DNA from: an uncultured Lachnospiraceae bacterium
GTDB lineage: Bacteria > Bacillota > Clostridia > Lachnospirales > Lachnospiraceae
Assembly (NCBI GenBank): GCA_946405625.1
Contig: CAMJHQ010000018.1
Location: 1 to 64,000 of the forward strand
Length of the DNA: 64,000 nt
Direction: 5' to 3'
Positions 26,835 to 36,573 of the stretch are shown here, piece by piece. Below the pieces are notes generated by a model, which worked only from the letters and a program-made list of their open reading frames with translations, was not told where the DNA came from and ran no database searches. A program made the position numbers and the translations under genes. Numbering within the stretch: position 1 is the first letter of the stretch; each line of letters opens with the position of its first letter.

Positions 26835-29800
26835 AGGTTTCAATTTATATTTCCTGATACCGATAGATATAAGGATTATAATTGAAATGATTGTTACTAT
26901 ATAACCGATAAGATCTAATATGTTATCAGACGAATCATATATCAGAGTGATTTCATTATTCCCTTTAGGAAGATCGAGAAGAAGTCCGCCGATATTGGAT
27001 TTATCAGGATCATACATAGTTTCTTCGCCATTTTTAATCACCTTCCAGCCTTTATATGCCGGAACAGGAACATATAACTGTATATCATCGGCTGATGAAT
27101 AATTATATCTGATAATATTATCATTCACGGTATGATCGGCACTGATCGAATCGGAATAATCCTTTAGATAAGCTGATAGTTCGGCAAGTGCATCTATATC
27201 GAGACTGGCTATGTAAATCTGATCCGGGCCGGAAGCTTTTGTATCCGAACCAAAGGAATATTCGATGTCTCCTGCTGCATATCCGAGAAATCTGATCGAT
27301 CTATCTGAAGAGATATAATAGTTTCCGGTTATTCCTTCAGGAACCGTTATTATTACAATGGATTTTTTGTCAGGATCCAAGGCATCAATCTCGCTCTTTT
27401 CAGGAGAATCAATGTCATTATCTTCAGTTCCCGAAAAATCATTTTCGGAGGAAAGCTCTTTAAATCTAATGTTTATATCTTCATTTGCAGGAATATATAG
27501 CGGTTTTCCGATCAGTTGGATCGAAAGATCATTTTGATAATCAAATAAGTTATCATAATCCCGTGGATTTCTGAAAATAAAATCTTTCGGAAATGCTGCT
27601 GCGAAATGTACTGCATAGGGATCCTCGTATAATCCCATTGTTCCATTACGCTCGAGCAATTTATAGTATGAAGGAATATTATCCTCTGTGGACCTTTTTG
27701 AAATCATAAAATGATTTACATTTATCATAATATTCGAAATCGGATTTCCATAATTGTAGGAAAGACTGTTTACCGAATAGGAAGTATTCCAGGTTTCGGA
27801 TAGCATTGATTGTTCTTTCTGCACGGTTGAAGAGAATAGGCTGGTAGAATATATATCTATAAGGCTTGCCGTATTCAGATTAAATGTATTGATAATCTCG
27901 GTTCTGTCCATTGATTCGGAAATCAGGTTATACTTTTGTGAAAGCTGTTTTGCCGAAAGGATTTCAGCAGAGCTTATCATATCAGTTCGCATAGGTACGG
28001 AATAATACCTGAAGGTTTCATATGTCGAATAAATCAGTTCGGCCGACATGGCGAGAAGGAGAAATGCAGTTGCTTTATAATACTTCTTCTTTGTATGTCC
28101 CAAGAAAAATACCGAAAGATATATCAATACAAAAACAGTAGTCCATGTACAGGCTTTAATTACAAAGCTATGATTAGCAAGGATTCCGATAAGGATTATG
28201 CATGAGAACAGCGTAAATGCGAGAAGCTGTTTTGAAGAATACAGGTCTTTATAATTTATTATCACATCATACAGAATTACTATGCTCGTGAAAATGAAGA
28301 AGATTGCAAATCTGTTCGGTACGAACGACTGAATATGAAATCCGTGGAATATGAAATTAAGAAGTTCATTTCCATAGGATAAATAAAGCAGCAGAATTAA
28401 AAGAACTCTGCGGATCCGCACCGAAATCGGGATTTTCCTAATGAATAAGAACAGCGATACAGACAGAAGACATAAGAGTCCGGAATAAGTGTTCGCAATC
28501 GTCCAATCGGAAGATACAAGGTTTACATTATGATTAACCTCAAATTCCTTCAGGGATCCGATTATATTCTGTGTCAGGGGATTGATGGTGCCGAGTGCGG
28601 CAGAATCGCTTTCTGTGTAACCTCCATTCATTACGGCTGTGTAGAATCCCGCAAGACTGAAGCATGCTATTCCGGCAGACAGTATCGAGGATAATGCGAA
28701 TCTGATACCGTTCCGGATAAATCCCTTCAAAGAACCATGATCAAGTGTCAGAAAATAAAGAATAAGAAATTCGCACAGTAGAAATGCAAAATAATTATTT
28801 ATTATCATATATATACCGAGAACAGCGCTGTAGAGAGCAAACTTCTTCTCATATACCATTCTTTCCATAGAATACATGATTATCGGCAGGAAAAGGACAA
28901 TATCCAGAAAACCGTTAAAATGCATATAATTTAATACATAGGATGATAATGTATATGCCATTGCAATAGGAATCAGCTTCAATTCATGCTTATCCATTCT
29001 GCCGCCGTGCGGTCTGTGAGTGAGATAGAACAGAATCGAAGGACCGGTGCATATAAATATAAGACCATAAAGAGTATTGTATCCGAGAAGGCTGTATTCA
29101 ATAGGGAAGAAAAGCAGAACCAGTCTTAATGGATTCAGGAAGTACAGGAGAGACAGAAGAGATACACCTCCACGCATGTATCCCAGAGTGTAGTCGACTT
29201 TGGAAAATCTGAGGTTTCTGATGTTATCTATTAAATGTGTATATGTAGGATAATCTTCAATAAGTCCGTCGGAAATAATAGCAGAGCTGTCACCGAACGG
29301 AACAGTATGAGCCATTGTGATGAAAATAAGCCATGTAAGGATTGCAAGCATTATAGTATAAAAATATACTTTGTTATCGGCGATAAATGCTTCAAAACGG
29401 TTTGGCTTACCGCTAATACTAAACTCTTTCTTTCTGAAGATGATCAGAAGAACAGCAGCGGTAATCAGGTTTAAAAAGAAGATGATCATATATGAGCCCG
29501 AAGTATCCGCTGCATCGGAAGCAGAGCGTAAAATATCTGACGAAGATGAGTTTACATAACTTGAATTTAGCGCTGATATAAATCTGTCGAATTCATTTTT
29601 ATCAAAGAATACGGCTTTCCTGTTTATTTTTTCGTCTTGAAGTGTGATAGGTGATGCATTATATATAACCATAGCTTCCTGATCGGGAGTAAGGTTCCCG
29701 AGATGCATGACATGGCTCATTGATACATAATAATCGCCGGGTTCATCAAAACTGAAATAAAGTGTAGCCGAATCAAGATTTGTCGGATCATTAATATTCT

Positions 29801-31361
29801 GAGTGACTCTGCAATAGGATTCCGTTTCAACGAAGATATCACCGCATCCGCTGATTTTCGAAGCGATAGAATTCAGGTCACTGAATGATAAATCCTCTAT
29901 TTCACTTGGTGATATCTGTTTTTCTTCCAGATAAGGAAGGATTATATCCATAGATACATTTACAACATCAGGATTATGATATACGGAAACTGAACCATCG
30001 GTACTGGACAGGGCATCATCAAGGATTAGATTGGAATCCGGCTTATCGAATCTGTCGGTGGTGATAACGTAGTTATAACCAAGGAGAGCATTTGTAACTG
30101 GATTTGATTTATTTGTTTCTGAGTCATATATGAGTACTTTTGCGTTATTATCAATTGATTGAATATTTTTGATGCAGCAGTCAATCTTATATGGAGTAGT
30201 ATCGGTATAATCCTTAGATGTCTTTCCGAGATTGGAAAAAGTAATTGCAAACGATATGATGGCTGCTAATAAAGAAAGACCGGAAAATAGCAGAGATTTC
30301 GCAAGCTTAATTTGCTTCAGTGAATCATATGCCAATACCAGTATGAAAAATACAAATGTAAATAGGAAGATTTTCTTTTCGGAATACTCGCTGCTGAAGC
30401 CGCTTAAAAGATATGCCGGTGTTGAAAGGAGAGTGGCGAGAACAAGAACCGCTGTAAGGCAGATCGAACGAAGCTTTTGCCAGATTGAAATGTGCTTGTT
30501 CAGTAATACCAGAACGATTACAAGTACAGTTATTAAGGAAATAACGGGAGCCTTGGATATTAATGTATCCGGAATAAACATCGGCTCAATATAGAATTTA
30601 TAATTCGGGAAGAAGAGACTCCTGCTTCCGGAACGGATATCGTCATTAAGAATATTGCACCACACAGGAGAAGTGATTCCGATTATCAGAATATCCGAAA
30701 TAAGCTTTGTAATGAAGGTTACAAAGAAATGTCTGATATTTTTATATTCGGGAATTATCAAATATATAATACTGAAAATGAGAGATACTACAGCAGTTTC
30801 AAAGCTTAAAGCTATAGATAGACTCATAGATATGATATAGAGAAGCGGCTTTGCTGAGCCTTCAATTCGGCCAAAGCCCATCATTACCAACGGGAATAAT
30901 GCTACGGCAGGCAGAAATGCGATATTCATTCCGATACCGGTCATATGTATGGAAATAGAATAAATTGCTGAAATAAAAACCTTGAGAAGAACGGAAGACT
31001 TTAAAACCTCTGCAGTGTTTTTAGATGAATCATCCTGTGATTTTGAAGAATCATCCTGTGATTTATAAGGATCATCATTTGAGCCACAGTGCACAAGATA
31101 GATAAAGAAGAGCATTCCGGAAATGCTGCAAAGAATTATGTAAACCAGATTAATGACGAATGAAAGATTACTTCCGACTAAACCGGTAAAATCGGAAATG
31201 CGTGAGATAAAGGAAGCATTTCCACTTGCAGTAAGTACATCTTTAGTTCCAAAGGGTGCAAATCCGCCGAGGCAGGCGCTTAAGAGAATTATAAGAAAGG
31301 GGATTACGAACGACAGAGCCGTTAAGGGGCTGATAAAATTTTTAACGGATTTTGTTTTCAT
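26814..31361 (-). CDS. YfhO-family membrane protein with an apparent N-terminal duplication
   Basis: A 1515-residue polytopic protein. Residues ~665-1515 read as a complete YfhO-like protein (PF09586): PFGDSSAIISDG after the first membrane segment, a long multi-span GT-C-like core, then a C-terminal extracytoplasmic domain (GITGNYYISSD..., VPAYKGWKVIKNGEE) and a last membrane segment. The first ~640 residues look like another related unit: FAPFGTKDVLTASG at residues 33-47, about ten membrane spans and a soluble end. In Bacillus, YfhO adds sugars to lipoteichoic acid from an undecaprenyl-phosphate donor; a similar role in envelope glycosylation is inferred. Start is the ATG at 31361 after CGGAGCG. 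Single gene, convergent with the pilus locus. Confidence 0.8.
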   Translation of the reverse strand: MKTKSVKNFISPLTALSFVIPFLIILLSACLGGFAPFGTKDVLTASGNASFISRISDFTGLVGSNLSFVINLVYIILCSISGMLFFIYLVHCGSNDDPYKSQDDSSKSQDDSSKNTAEVLKSSVLLKVFISAIYSISIHMTGIGMNIAFLPAVALFPLVMMGFGRIEGSAKPLLYIISMSLSIALSFETAVVSLIFSIIYLIIPEYKNIRHFFVTFITKLISDILIIGITSPVWCNILNDDIRSGSRSLFFPNYKFYIEPMFIPDTLISKAPVISLITVLVIVLVLLNKHISIWQKLRSICLTAVLVLATLLSTPAYLLSGFSSEYSEKKIFLFTFVFFILVLAYDSLKQIKLAKSLLFSGLSLLAAIISFAITFSNLGKTSKDYTDTTPYKIDCCIKNIQSIDNNAKVLIYDSETNKSNPVTNALLGYNYVITTDRFDKPDSNLILDDALSSTDGSVSVYHNPDVVNVSMDIILPYLEEKQISPSEIEDLSFSDLNSIASKISGCGDIFVETESYCRVTQNINDPTNLDSATLYFSFDEPGDYYVSMSHVMHLGNLTPDQEAMVIYNASPITLQDEKINRKAVFFDKNEFDRFISALNSSYVNSSSSDILRSASDAADTSGSYMIIFFLNLITAAVLLIIFRKKEFSISGKPNRFEAFIADNKVYFYTIMLAILTWLIFITMAHTVPFGDSSAIISDGLIEDYPTYTHLIDNIRNLRFSKVDYTLGYMRGGVSLLSLLYFLNPLRLVLLFFPIEYSLLGYNTLYGLIFICTGPSILFYLTHRPHGGRMDKHELKLIPIAMAYTLSSYVLNYMHFNGFLDIVLFLPIIMYSMERMVYEKKFALYSAVLGIYMIINNYFAFLLCEFLILYFLTLDHGSLKGFIRNGIRFALSSILSAGIACFSLAGFYTAVMNGGYTESDSAALGTINPLTQNIIGSLKEFEVNHNVNLVSSDWTIANTYSGLLCLLSVSLFLFIRKIPISVRIRRVLLILLLYLSYGNELLNFIFHGFHIQSFVPNRFAIFFIFTSIVILYDVIINYKDLYSSKQLLAFTLFSCIILIGILANHSFVIKACTWTTVFVLIYLSVFFLGHTKKKYYKATAFLLLAMSAELIYSTYETFRYYSVPMRTDMISSAEILSAKQLSQKYNLISESMDRTEIINTFNLNTASLIDIYSTSLFSSTVQKEQSMLSETWNTSYSVNSLSYNYGNPISNIMINVNHFMISKRSTEDNIPSYYKLLERNGTMGLYEDPYAVHFAAAFPKDFIFRNPRDYDNLFDYQNDLSIQLIGKPLYIPANEDINIRFKELSSENDFSGTEDNDIDSPEKSEIDALDPDKKSIVIITVPEGITGNYYISSDRSIRFLGYAAGDIEYSFGSDTKASGPDQIYIASLDIDALAELSAYLKDYSDSISADHTVNDNIIRYNYSSADDIQLYVPVPAYKGWKVIKNGEETMYDPDKSNIGGLLLDLPKGNNEITLIYDSSDNILDLIGYIVTIISIIILISIGIRKYKLKPKKSAGR

Positions 31362-31364
31362 TTA

Positions 31365-31706
31365 ATAACGCTCCGATCTCTGCAAATAATCTTTAGTCTG
31401 TTTTTCAAGCCTGTTTTATTGCAAATTCACACAAAAATAAGTATATCATAGAACTCTAACCTTTACATAGATTTTTACGGATGTACGATAATTTTATGAA
31501 ATGTGAGTGAAGTTGAAGCATGTGATCTGCTAAGCATTTTTGGGTAGGATAGGGCATTTAAAGATAAACAGAAGGTTCTTGACAGAGCTGATTTGGCAAG
31601 GTATCATGAAAAGATGCATGGCGGAAGTCGACTTGTACTTTAGAAGAAAAACGGAATCCGGAGATTATGAATCAATCAGGATATTATAAAAAAGGAGTTT
31701 GAACAT
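31365..31706. other. Intergenic region between divergent YfhO-like and DegV genes
   Basis: About 340 bases. It carries a possible promoter for the DegV gene (31579-31607) and a short open stretch (about 31550-31645) translating to a 30-residue piece that includes RADLARYHEKMHGG, without a good start; it could be a gene remnant or chance. Confidence 0.5.
31579..31607 (+). promoter_or_regulatory. Promoter upstream of the DegV gene
   Basis: TTGACA (31579-31584), a 17-base spacer and TATCAT (31602-31607), about 100 bases before the DegV start codon. Confidence 0.5.
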
Positions 31707-32591
31707 ATGGAAGATTACATTTTAAGTTGTTGTTCTTCGTGTGATTTATCAAACGAATGGATTGAAAAAAGAAACCTTCATTACGTAAGCTTCAACGTTA
31801 TGGTAGGGGATGAAACCAAGAAGGATGACATGGGGAAAACATTTTCACCATGGGAAATGTATAAGCTGATGGCTAAAGGCGCGGAGACAAAAACTTCGCA
31901 GGTAAGCATCGGTGAATATATGGATCATTTCGAGCAGTTCCTTAAAGAAGGAAAGGATATAATCCATGTTACCCTTTCAACGGGTATTTCGGGCACATAT
32001 AACAGCGCCTGCCAGGCGGCTGATGAGCTTGCAGAGAAGTATCCTGACAGAAAGATAACGATTATCGATTCGCTGGCAGCTTCGTCGGGCTACGGTCTTC
32101 TTATGGAGTTTGCAGCTGACAAGAGAGACGAAGGGCTGAGTTATGATGAACTGGTTCAGTGGATCGAAGAAAATAAGTTAAATGTGGTTCATTGGTTTTT
32201 CTCGACGGACCTTACATATTATATTAAGGGTGGAAGAGTTTCAAAGGCAGCCGGTCTTGTGGGCCAGATGCTGAATATCTGTCCGCTGCTTAATGTTGAT
32301 TTTCAGGGTCGACTGATTCCGAGAGAAAAGGTAAGAACAAATAAGAAGGTAATTAAAAGAATCGTTGAGAAAATGGTTGAAGAAGCTGATTACGGAATCG
32401 ATTATTTCGGAAAGGTATTTCTTTCAGATTCCGATAAAGAGCTAGGACTTGCGGTTCAGAATGAAATAGAGAGAGTTTACCCGAGACTTAAAGGTAAGGT
32501 CCAGAGATTTGATATCGGTTGTACGATCGGAGCACATACAGGCCCGGGTACAGTAGCGCTTTTCTTCCAGGGAAAGAAGAGAGTAGACTGA
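31707..32591 (+). CDS. DegV family fatty-acid-binding protein
   Basis: A 294-residue cytoplasmic protein of the DegV/FakB family. Visible features are the N-terminal strand with SSCDLS, the segment TSQVS near residue 65, HVTLSTGISGTYNSA near residues 88-102, and GGRVSKAAGLVGQML near residues 176-190, all typical positions for the fatty-acid pocket. In Firmicutes FakB presents the fatty acid to the kinase FakA, feeding membrane lipid synthesis; no FakA gene is in the window. ATG is preceded by AAAGGAG. Family is secure, ligand inferred. Confidence 0.92.
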   Translation: MEDYILSCCSSCDLSNEWIEKRNLHYVSFNVMVGDETKKDDMGKTFSPWEMYKLMAKGAETKTSQVSIGEYMDHFEQFLKEGKDIIHVTLSTGISGTYNSACQAADELAEKYPDRKITIIDSLAASSGYGLLMEFAADKRDEGLSYDELVQWIEENKLNVVHWFFSTDLTYYIKGGRVSKAAGLVGQMLNICPLLNVDFQGRLIPREKVRTNKKVIKRIVEKMVEEADYGIDYFGKVFLSDSDKELGLAVQNEIERVYPRLKGKVQRFDIGCTIGAHTGPGTVALFFQGKKRVD

Positions 32592-32713
32592 TAATTCAGA
32601 ATAACAGCAGATGGTTAATATATCGATAACCGGAGGCGGATAAATATATTTAGATAACCGACAGCAGGTATTATATTTCGGAAATACGTACTGATCGAGG
32701 CAGGAGAGAATTA

Positions 32714-33808
32714 ATGAGCAAGATTATACTTACGGGTGACAGACCTACAGGAAAGCTTCATCTGGGACATTATGTAGGATCACTCAGAAGAAGAGTTGAA
32801 CTTCAGAACAGCGGAGAATATGATAAGATTTTTATCATGATCGCCGATGCACAGGCACTTACGGATAATTTCGATAATCCGGATAAGATAAGAGACAATA
32901 TAATCGAGGTAGCCCTTGACTATCTTTCAGTAGGACTTGATCCGGCAAAGTCACACCTTTTCATTCAGTCTTATGTTACGGAGCTTACAGAGCTTTCATT
33001 TTACTATATGAATCTTGTAACTGTTTCAAGACTTGAGAGAAATCCTACGGTTAAATCTGAGATTCAGATGAGAAATTTCGAGACGAGTATTCCGGTTGGA
33101 TTCTTTACATATCCTATAAGTCAGGCGTCGGATATTACTGCATTTAAGGCAACGGTGGTACCTGTAGGAGAAGATCAGCTGCCGATGATCGAGCAGACGA
33201 GAGAAATCGTTCGTAAATTCAATGCAACATACGGAAACGGAAAAGAAATCCTTGTTGAGCCTAAGGCTCTTATTCCTGAAAATGAAATATGCTGCAGACT
33301 TCCGGGTACAGACGGAAAAGCAAAGATGAGTAAGTCACTCGGAAATTGTATCTATCTTTCCGATGATGAGGAAACTGTAAGACAGAAGGTAATGAGCATG
33401 TATACAGATCCTGATCATATCAAGGTTTCAGATCCGGGTAAGGTAGAAGGAAATGCAGTATTTACATATCTTGATGCATTTGCATCAGATGCGGATTTTG
33501 CAGAGTTTCTTCCGGATTATAAGAACCTTGATGAACTTAAGGATCATTATAAGAGAGGCGGACTCGGTGACGTTAAGGTTAAGAAGTTCCTTCTTTCTGT
33601 TATCAATAAGGAGCTTGCACCGGTAAGAGCAAGAAGAGCAGAGTACGAGAAGGATATTCCTGCGGTATATGAGATACTTAAGGAAGGATGCAGAGCTGCA
33701 CAGGCCGAAGCAGCAAAGACTCTTGCTGAAGTTAAGTCAGCTATGAGAATAAATTACTTTGATGACAGCGCTTTGATCCAGGGACAGCAGGAAAAGTTTA
33801 ATAAATAG
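32714..33808 (+). CDS. trpS: Tryptophan--tRNA ligase
   Basis: A class I aminoacyl-tRNA synthetase of 364 residues that charges tRNA-Trp. The HIGH-type motif appears as [10 protein letters not shown] (residues ~13-22) and the KMSKS motif as KMSKSLGN (near residue 204). Length and motif spacing match the TrpRS family. The start has CAGGAGAGA just ahead. No T-box leader could be made out in the 120-base spacer, which is unusual enough to mention for a Clostridia trpS. The next gene, an HD hydrolase, follows after 29 bp and is likely co-transcribed. Secure. Confidence 0.96.
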   Translation: MSKIILTGDRPTGKLHLGHYVGSLRRRVELQNSGEYDKIFIMIADAQALTDNFDNPDKIRDNIIEVALDYLSVGLDPAKSHLFIQSYVTELTELSFYYMNLVTVSRLERNPTVKSEIQMRNFETSIPVGFFTYPISQASDITAFKATVVPVGEDQLPMIEQTREIVRKFNATYGNGKEILVEPKALIPENEICCRLPGTDGKAKMSKSLGNCIYLSDDEETVRQKVMSMYTDPDHIKVSDPGKVEGNAVFTYLDAFASDADFAEFLPDYKNLDELKDHYKRGGLGDVKVKKFLLSVINKELAPVRARRAEYEKDIPAVYEILKEGCRAAQAEAAKTLAEVKSAMRINYFDDSALIQGQQEKFNK

Positions 33809-33837
33809 ATCTGCAGGTATAGGAGAGTTTTCTTCAA

Positions 33838-34269
33838 ATGATATATACGGAACTTACAAACAAGGCGATAAAGATTGCTTTTGAAGCACATGCCGGTCAG
33901 TTGGACAGATCGGGGCTTCCTTACGTTCTTCATCCCATTCATGTAGCGGAGCAGATGAAGGATGAGGATACCTGTGTGGTTGCACTGCTTCATGATGTTA
34001 TAGAGGATACGGATATGACACTTGAAGACCTTCGCACATACGGATTTACAGAAGCACAGCTTGAGGGTGTCAGATTGATGACTCGTCTTGAAGATGAAGA
34101 CTATTTTGATTATGTCAGAAATCTGAAGGATAATCCGATCGCAAGAGCTGTAAAGATAGAGGATCTGAAGCATAATTCCGATAAAGCCAGAATTTCTGTA
34201 ATGACTGATGATGATCAAAAGAGGCTTGAAAAGTATAAAAAGGCACTGGAGATACTTGGAGCACTGTAG
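33838..34269 (+). CDS. Small HD-domain hydrolase (SpoT/MESH1-like)
   Basis: A 143-residue stand-alone HD-domain protein. It carries the metal-binding motifs HPIHVAEQM, ALLHDVIEDTD (the HD pair) and KIEDLKHNSD, matching the (p)ppGpp-hydrolase half of RelA/SpoT and small relatives such as MESH1. Removal of ppGpp is therefore a possible activity, but many small HD proteins act on other nucleotides. It begins 29 bp after trpS with AGGAGAG before the ATG. Length is shorter than typical small alarmone hydrolases (about 180), so specificity is uncertain. Confidence 0.8.
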   Translation: MIYTELTNKAIKIAFEAHAGQLDRSGLPYVLHPIHVAEQMKDEDTCVVALLHDVIEDTDMTLEDLRTYGFTEAQLEGVRLMTRLEDEDYFDYVRNLKDNPIARAVKIEDLKHNSDKARISVMTDDDQKRLEKYKKALEILGAL

Positions 34270-34377
34270 GATATCGGAGCGGCAGTCAAAGAATGTTTGA
34301 TTTAGATTTAAATCAAGAATATAGTTTGTGAATTCTTCGATAATTTGTGTTATAGAGTGCAAAAGATATTAAATAAG

Positions 34378-34386
34378 TGATATAAT
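34378..34386 (+). promoter_or_regulatory. Extended -10 promoter of the GGDEF gene
   Basis: TGATATAAT (34378-34386) is an extended -10 (TGn plus TATAAT) with no clear -35. The predicted start near 34392 coincides with the first base of the hairpin that follows. Confidence 0.5.
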
Positions 34387-34390
34387 AAAT

Positions 34391-34445
34391 GTAACTATTC
34401 AGCATATTGGGAAATGTATAAAAATGCTGTATAGTTACATTTTTT
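34391..34445 (+). promoter_or_regulatory. Long stem-loop with T-run in the leader of the GGDEF gene
   Basis: The arm at 34391-34405 pairs with 34424-34438 at 14 of 15 positions across an 18-base loop, followed by a run of seven T. It could end transcription from the HD gene and also act as an attenuator or 5' stabilising hairpin for the GGDEF gene, whose start is 16 bases further on. Confidence 0.6.
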
Positions 34446-34460
34446 TACATTCGAGAAGGT

Positions 34461-36389
34461 ATGGGAACCGGTACAGATTATGAAGAAAAAATCGCTGTAT
34501 TTACAAATGGATGGAATGATGAATATCTGGGATTTGCCTTACAGGGAATTCGTGATACTGCAACCCGATATAATATGGATGTGTACGTTTTTATGGACTA
34601 TACATCATATGACAAAACCGAAGAGAATATATTGGGTGAATTAAATATCCTGAATCTTCCGGATCTGAAGAATTTTGATGGGGTTCTGCTGTTGGGAAAT
34701 ACTTTATATGCGGCAGGAGAAATAGATATTCTCAGGGAAAGAGTGATCGAAGCAGACATTCCTGCGGTATGTCTGGAAGCGTTGATCGATGATATAGACT
34801 GCTTCAGAACCGAAAATGTCAACGGAATGAAAGAGCTTACTGAGCATCTCATTGTTAAACACGGAGTTCGTGATATCTTCTGGGTTGGCGGACCGAGTGA
34901 CAACAAAGAAAGCATTGACAGGTATAATGCTGTAAAGGAGACCATGAATAAGCACGGCCTTTCGGTTGATCCGAGGAAGAGTGTTGACGGAAGTTGGAGC
35001 TTTGCTATAATTCAGGAGCTCATGCCGGATATAATACAGGGAATGGACAGGCTTCCGGATGCATTTATCTGTGCAAATGATGTTATGGCAATGGGAGTTT
35101 GTCTTTCGCTGGATCGTGCGGGATATAAGGTTCCGGATGATGTTATTGTCACGGGCTTTGATAATCTTCTGAGTGGAAGCTATTTTTCTCCGACTATTGC
35201 ATCGGTTGACCGAGGATGGAGTACAAGAAGCAGTCAGGCTACTGAACATCTGATGAGCATAATGGAAGACGGACCAAGATGCAGTGATACTGTGTTTGAT
35301 TCCACGTTTGATCCGGGAGAAAGCTGTGGCTGTCCGATTACTGCCGAAGAAGCATTTATTCAAAAGGAAGGCGGAAGAAGAACATATAGCCTGCCGCTTG
35401 AAAGAACTGTTTTTGACTGGCATCTTCTGGATATAGATGCGGCTACCGCCGGAATTAAAAAGAAGAGTGAATTACATGATGCATATAAGGACCTTTGGTC
35501 AAAGAATCATTCATATGAGGGTGATACATTTGCATTGTGTATAGATCATACTTACATGAGGTCCGTAGAGGAAGATATAATGCCGCTTACGGAAGGCTAC
35601 AGCGAAAAGATGGACGTAGTTTTCTGTATGGTGGATGGAAGAGTAATGCCGGAGGGCAGCATATATACCAAGGATCTTGTGCCTTATTATACCAGTAATC
35701 CGGATGATTCGGTGATGTTTCTGTTTGTGCCGCTGCATAATCAGCAATACTGTGAGGGGTACCTTGTAATAAAGGATAATTATAAAGTTATCAAGGATTT
35801 TTATCTCAATTCGCTTGTAAGTCATATAAGTCTCGGAATCGACAGAGGCCGGCAGAATATAAAACTTGAAAATATGAATCGAAAGCTTCAGGAGATTTCT
35901 GTACAGGATGAACTGACGGGACTTCTTAACCGTATGGGATATGAGAAACTGGCGATTCCATATCTTGAGAAGCTCAGAGAACAGCGTAAGAAGGCAATCA
36001 TTCTGGTTGCTGATATAAACAGAATGAAGCTTATAAATGACAGATACGGTCACCTCCACGGTGATAATGCCATAAAGATTACCGCAAATGCCATCATGAA
36101 GATGATCCCGAAGGAGTGGAAAGCTGTAAGATACGGTGGCGATGAATATGTTATTATCGGTGAGGCGGCTCTTTGCGATAACATTAATCATGTAAAAAAG
36201 AAAATCATCGAAGATATAGACAGACAGGTAGCGGAACTCAAATTGCCATTTAAATTGAGTGTAAGTATCGGCTATGTAAATGTAGTTTCGGACAGCAATC
36301 TCAGTATAGAAGAATGCTTCCGTATGGCCGATGATGCTATGTACAAGATGAAGGAGATGGCGCATAAAGCCGAAGAGAGTGAAGCCTGA
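34461..36389 (+). CDS. Diguanylate cyclase with LacI-type sugar-binding-like sensor domain
   Basis: A 642-residue protein. Residues ~8-290 look like the periplasmic-binding-protein-like domain of LacI/GalR regulators (IAVFTNGWNDEYLGFALQGI, DGVLLLGN, VWGG-like WVGGPSDN, AFICANDVMAMG, VTGFDN), but there is no helix-turn-helix and no signal peptide or membrane segment. A middle region (~300-470) precedes a coiled linker, and residues ~475-635 are a GGDEF domain with DELTGLLNR and RYGGDEYVII, so cyclic di-GMP synthesis is expected. The protein therefore probably couples a small cytoplasmic ligand to c-di-GMP. The ATG is right after GAGAAGG, so spacing is tight. A 58-bp duplication of its 3' end follows the stop. 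Link to the pilus locus is an inference. Confidence 0.88.
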   Translation: MGTGTDYEEKIAVFTNGWNDEYLGFALQGIRDTATRYNMDVYVFMDYTSYDKTEENILGELNILNLPDLKNFDGVLLLGNTLYAAGEIDILRERVIEADIPAVCLEALIDDIDCFRTENVNGMKELTEHLIVKHGVRDIFWVGGPSDNKESIDRYNAVKETMNKHGLSVDPRKSVDGSWSFAIIQELMPDIIQGMDRLPDAFICANDVMAMGVCLSLDRAGYKVPDDVIVTGFDNLLSGSYFSPTIASVDRGWSTRSSQATEHLMSIMEDGPRCSDTVFDSTFDPGESCGCPITAEEAFIQKEGGRRTYSLPLERTVFDWHLLDIDAATAGIKKKSELHDAYKDLWSKNHSYEGDTFALCIDHTYMRSVEEDIMPLTEGYSEKMDVVFCMVDGRVMPEGSIYTKDLVPYYTSNPDDSVMFLFVPLHNQQYCEGYLVIKDNYKVIKDFYLNSLVSHISLGIDRGRQNIKLENMNRKLQEISVQDELTGLLNRMGYEKLAIPYLEKLREQRKKAIILVADINRMKLINDRYGHLHGDNAIKITANAIMKMIPKEWKAVRYGGDEYVIIGEAALCDNINHVKKKIIEDIDRQVAELKLPFKLSVSIGYVNVVSDSNLSIEECFRMADDAMYKMKEMAHKAEESEA

Positions 36390-36450
36390 AATTGCTATGT
36401 ACAAGATGAAGGAGATGGCACATAAAGCTGAAGAGAGCGATGCCTGAAAT
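36335..36450 (+). repeat. 58-bp tandem duplication of a gene end
   Basis: Bases 36335-36392, which include the last 17 codons and stop of the GGDEF gene, are repeated at 36393-36450 with a few changes. The second copy lies outside the reading frame, so it does not alter the protein. Confidence 0.9.
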
Positions 36451-36493
36451 ATCACGTATGGGTAGCTTAAAACCGAATAAGAAAAAATATATA

Positions 36494-36526
36494 ATCCCGA
36501 CAGGTTTGACTCGACTGTCGGGATTT
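36494..36526 (+). terminator. Probable terminator after the GGDEF gene
   Basis: ATCCCGACAG (36494-36503) pairs with CTGTCGGGAT (36515-36524). The T-run after it is short and broken, so strength is uncertain. Confidence 0.6.
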
Positions 36527-36573
36527 CGTATTATAATCTATGTTATGAAACGATTTTAAGAATAGGAATCAAT

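Noticed and set aside
32592-32713. T-box leader for trpS
   Set aside because: No T-box core sequence or terminator/antiterminator pair could be seen in the 122-base spacer.
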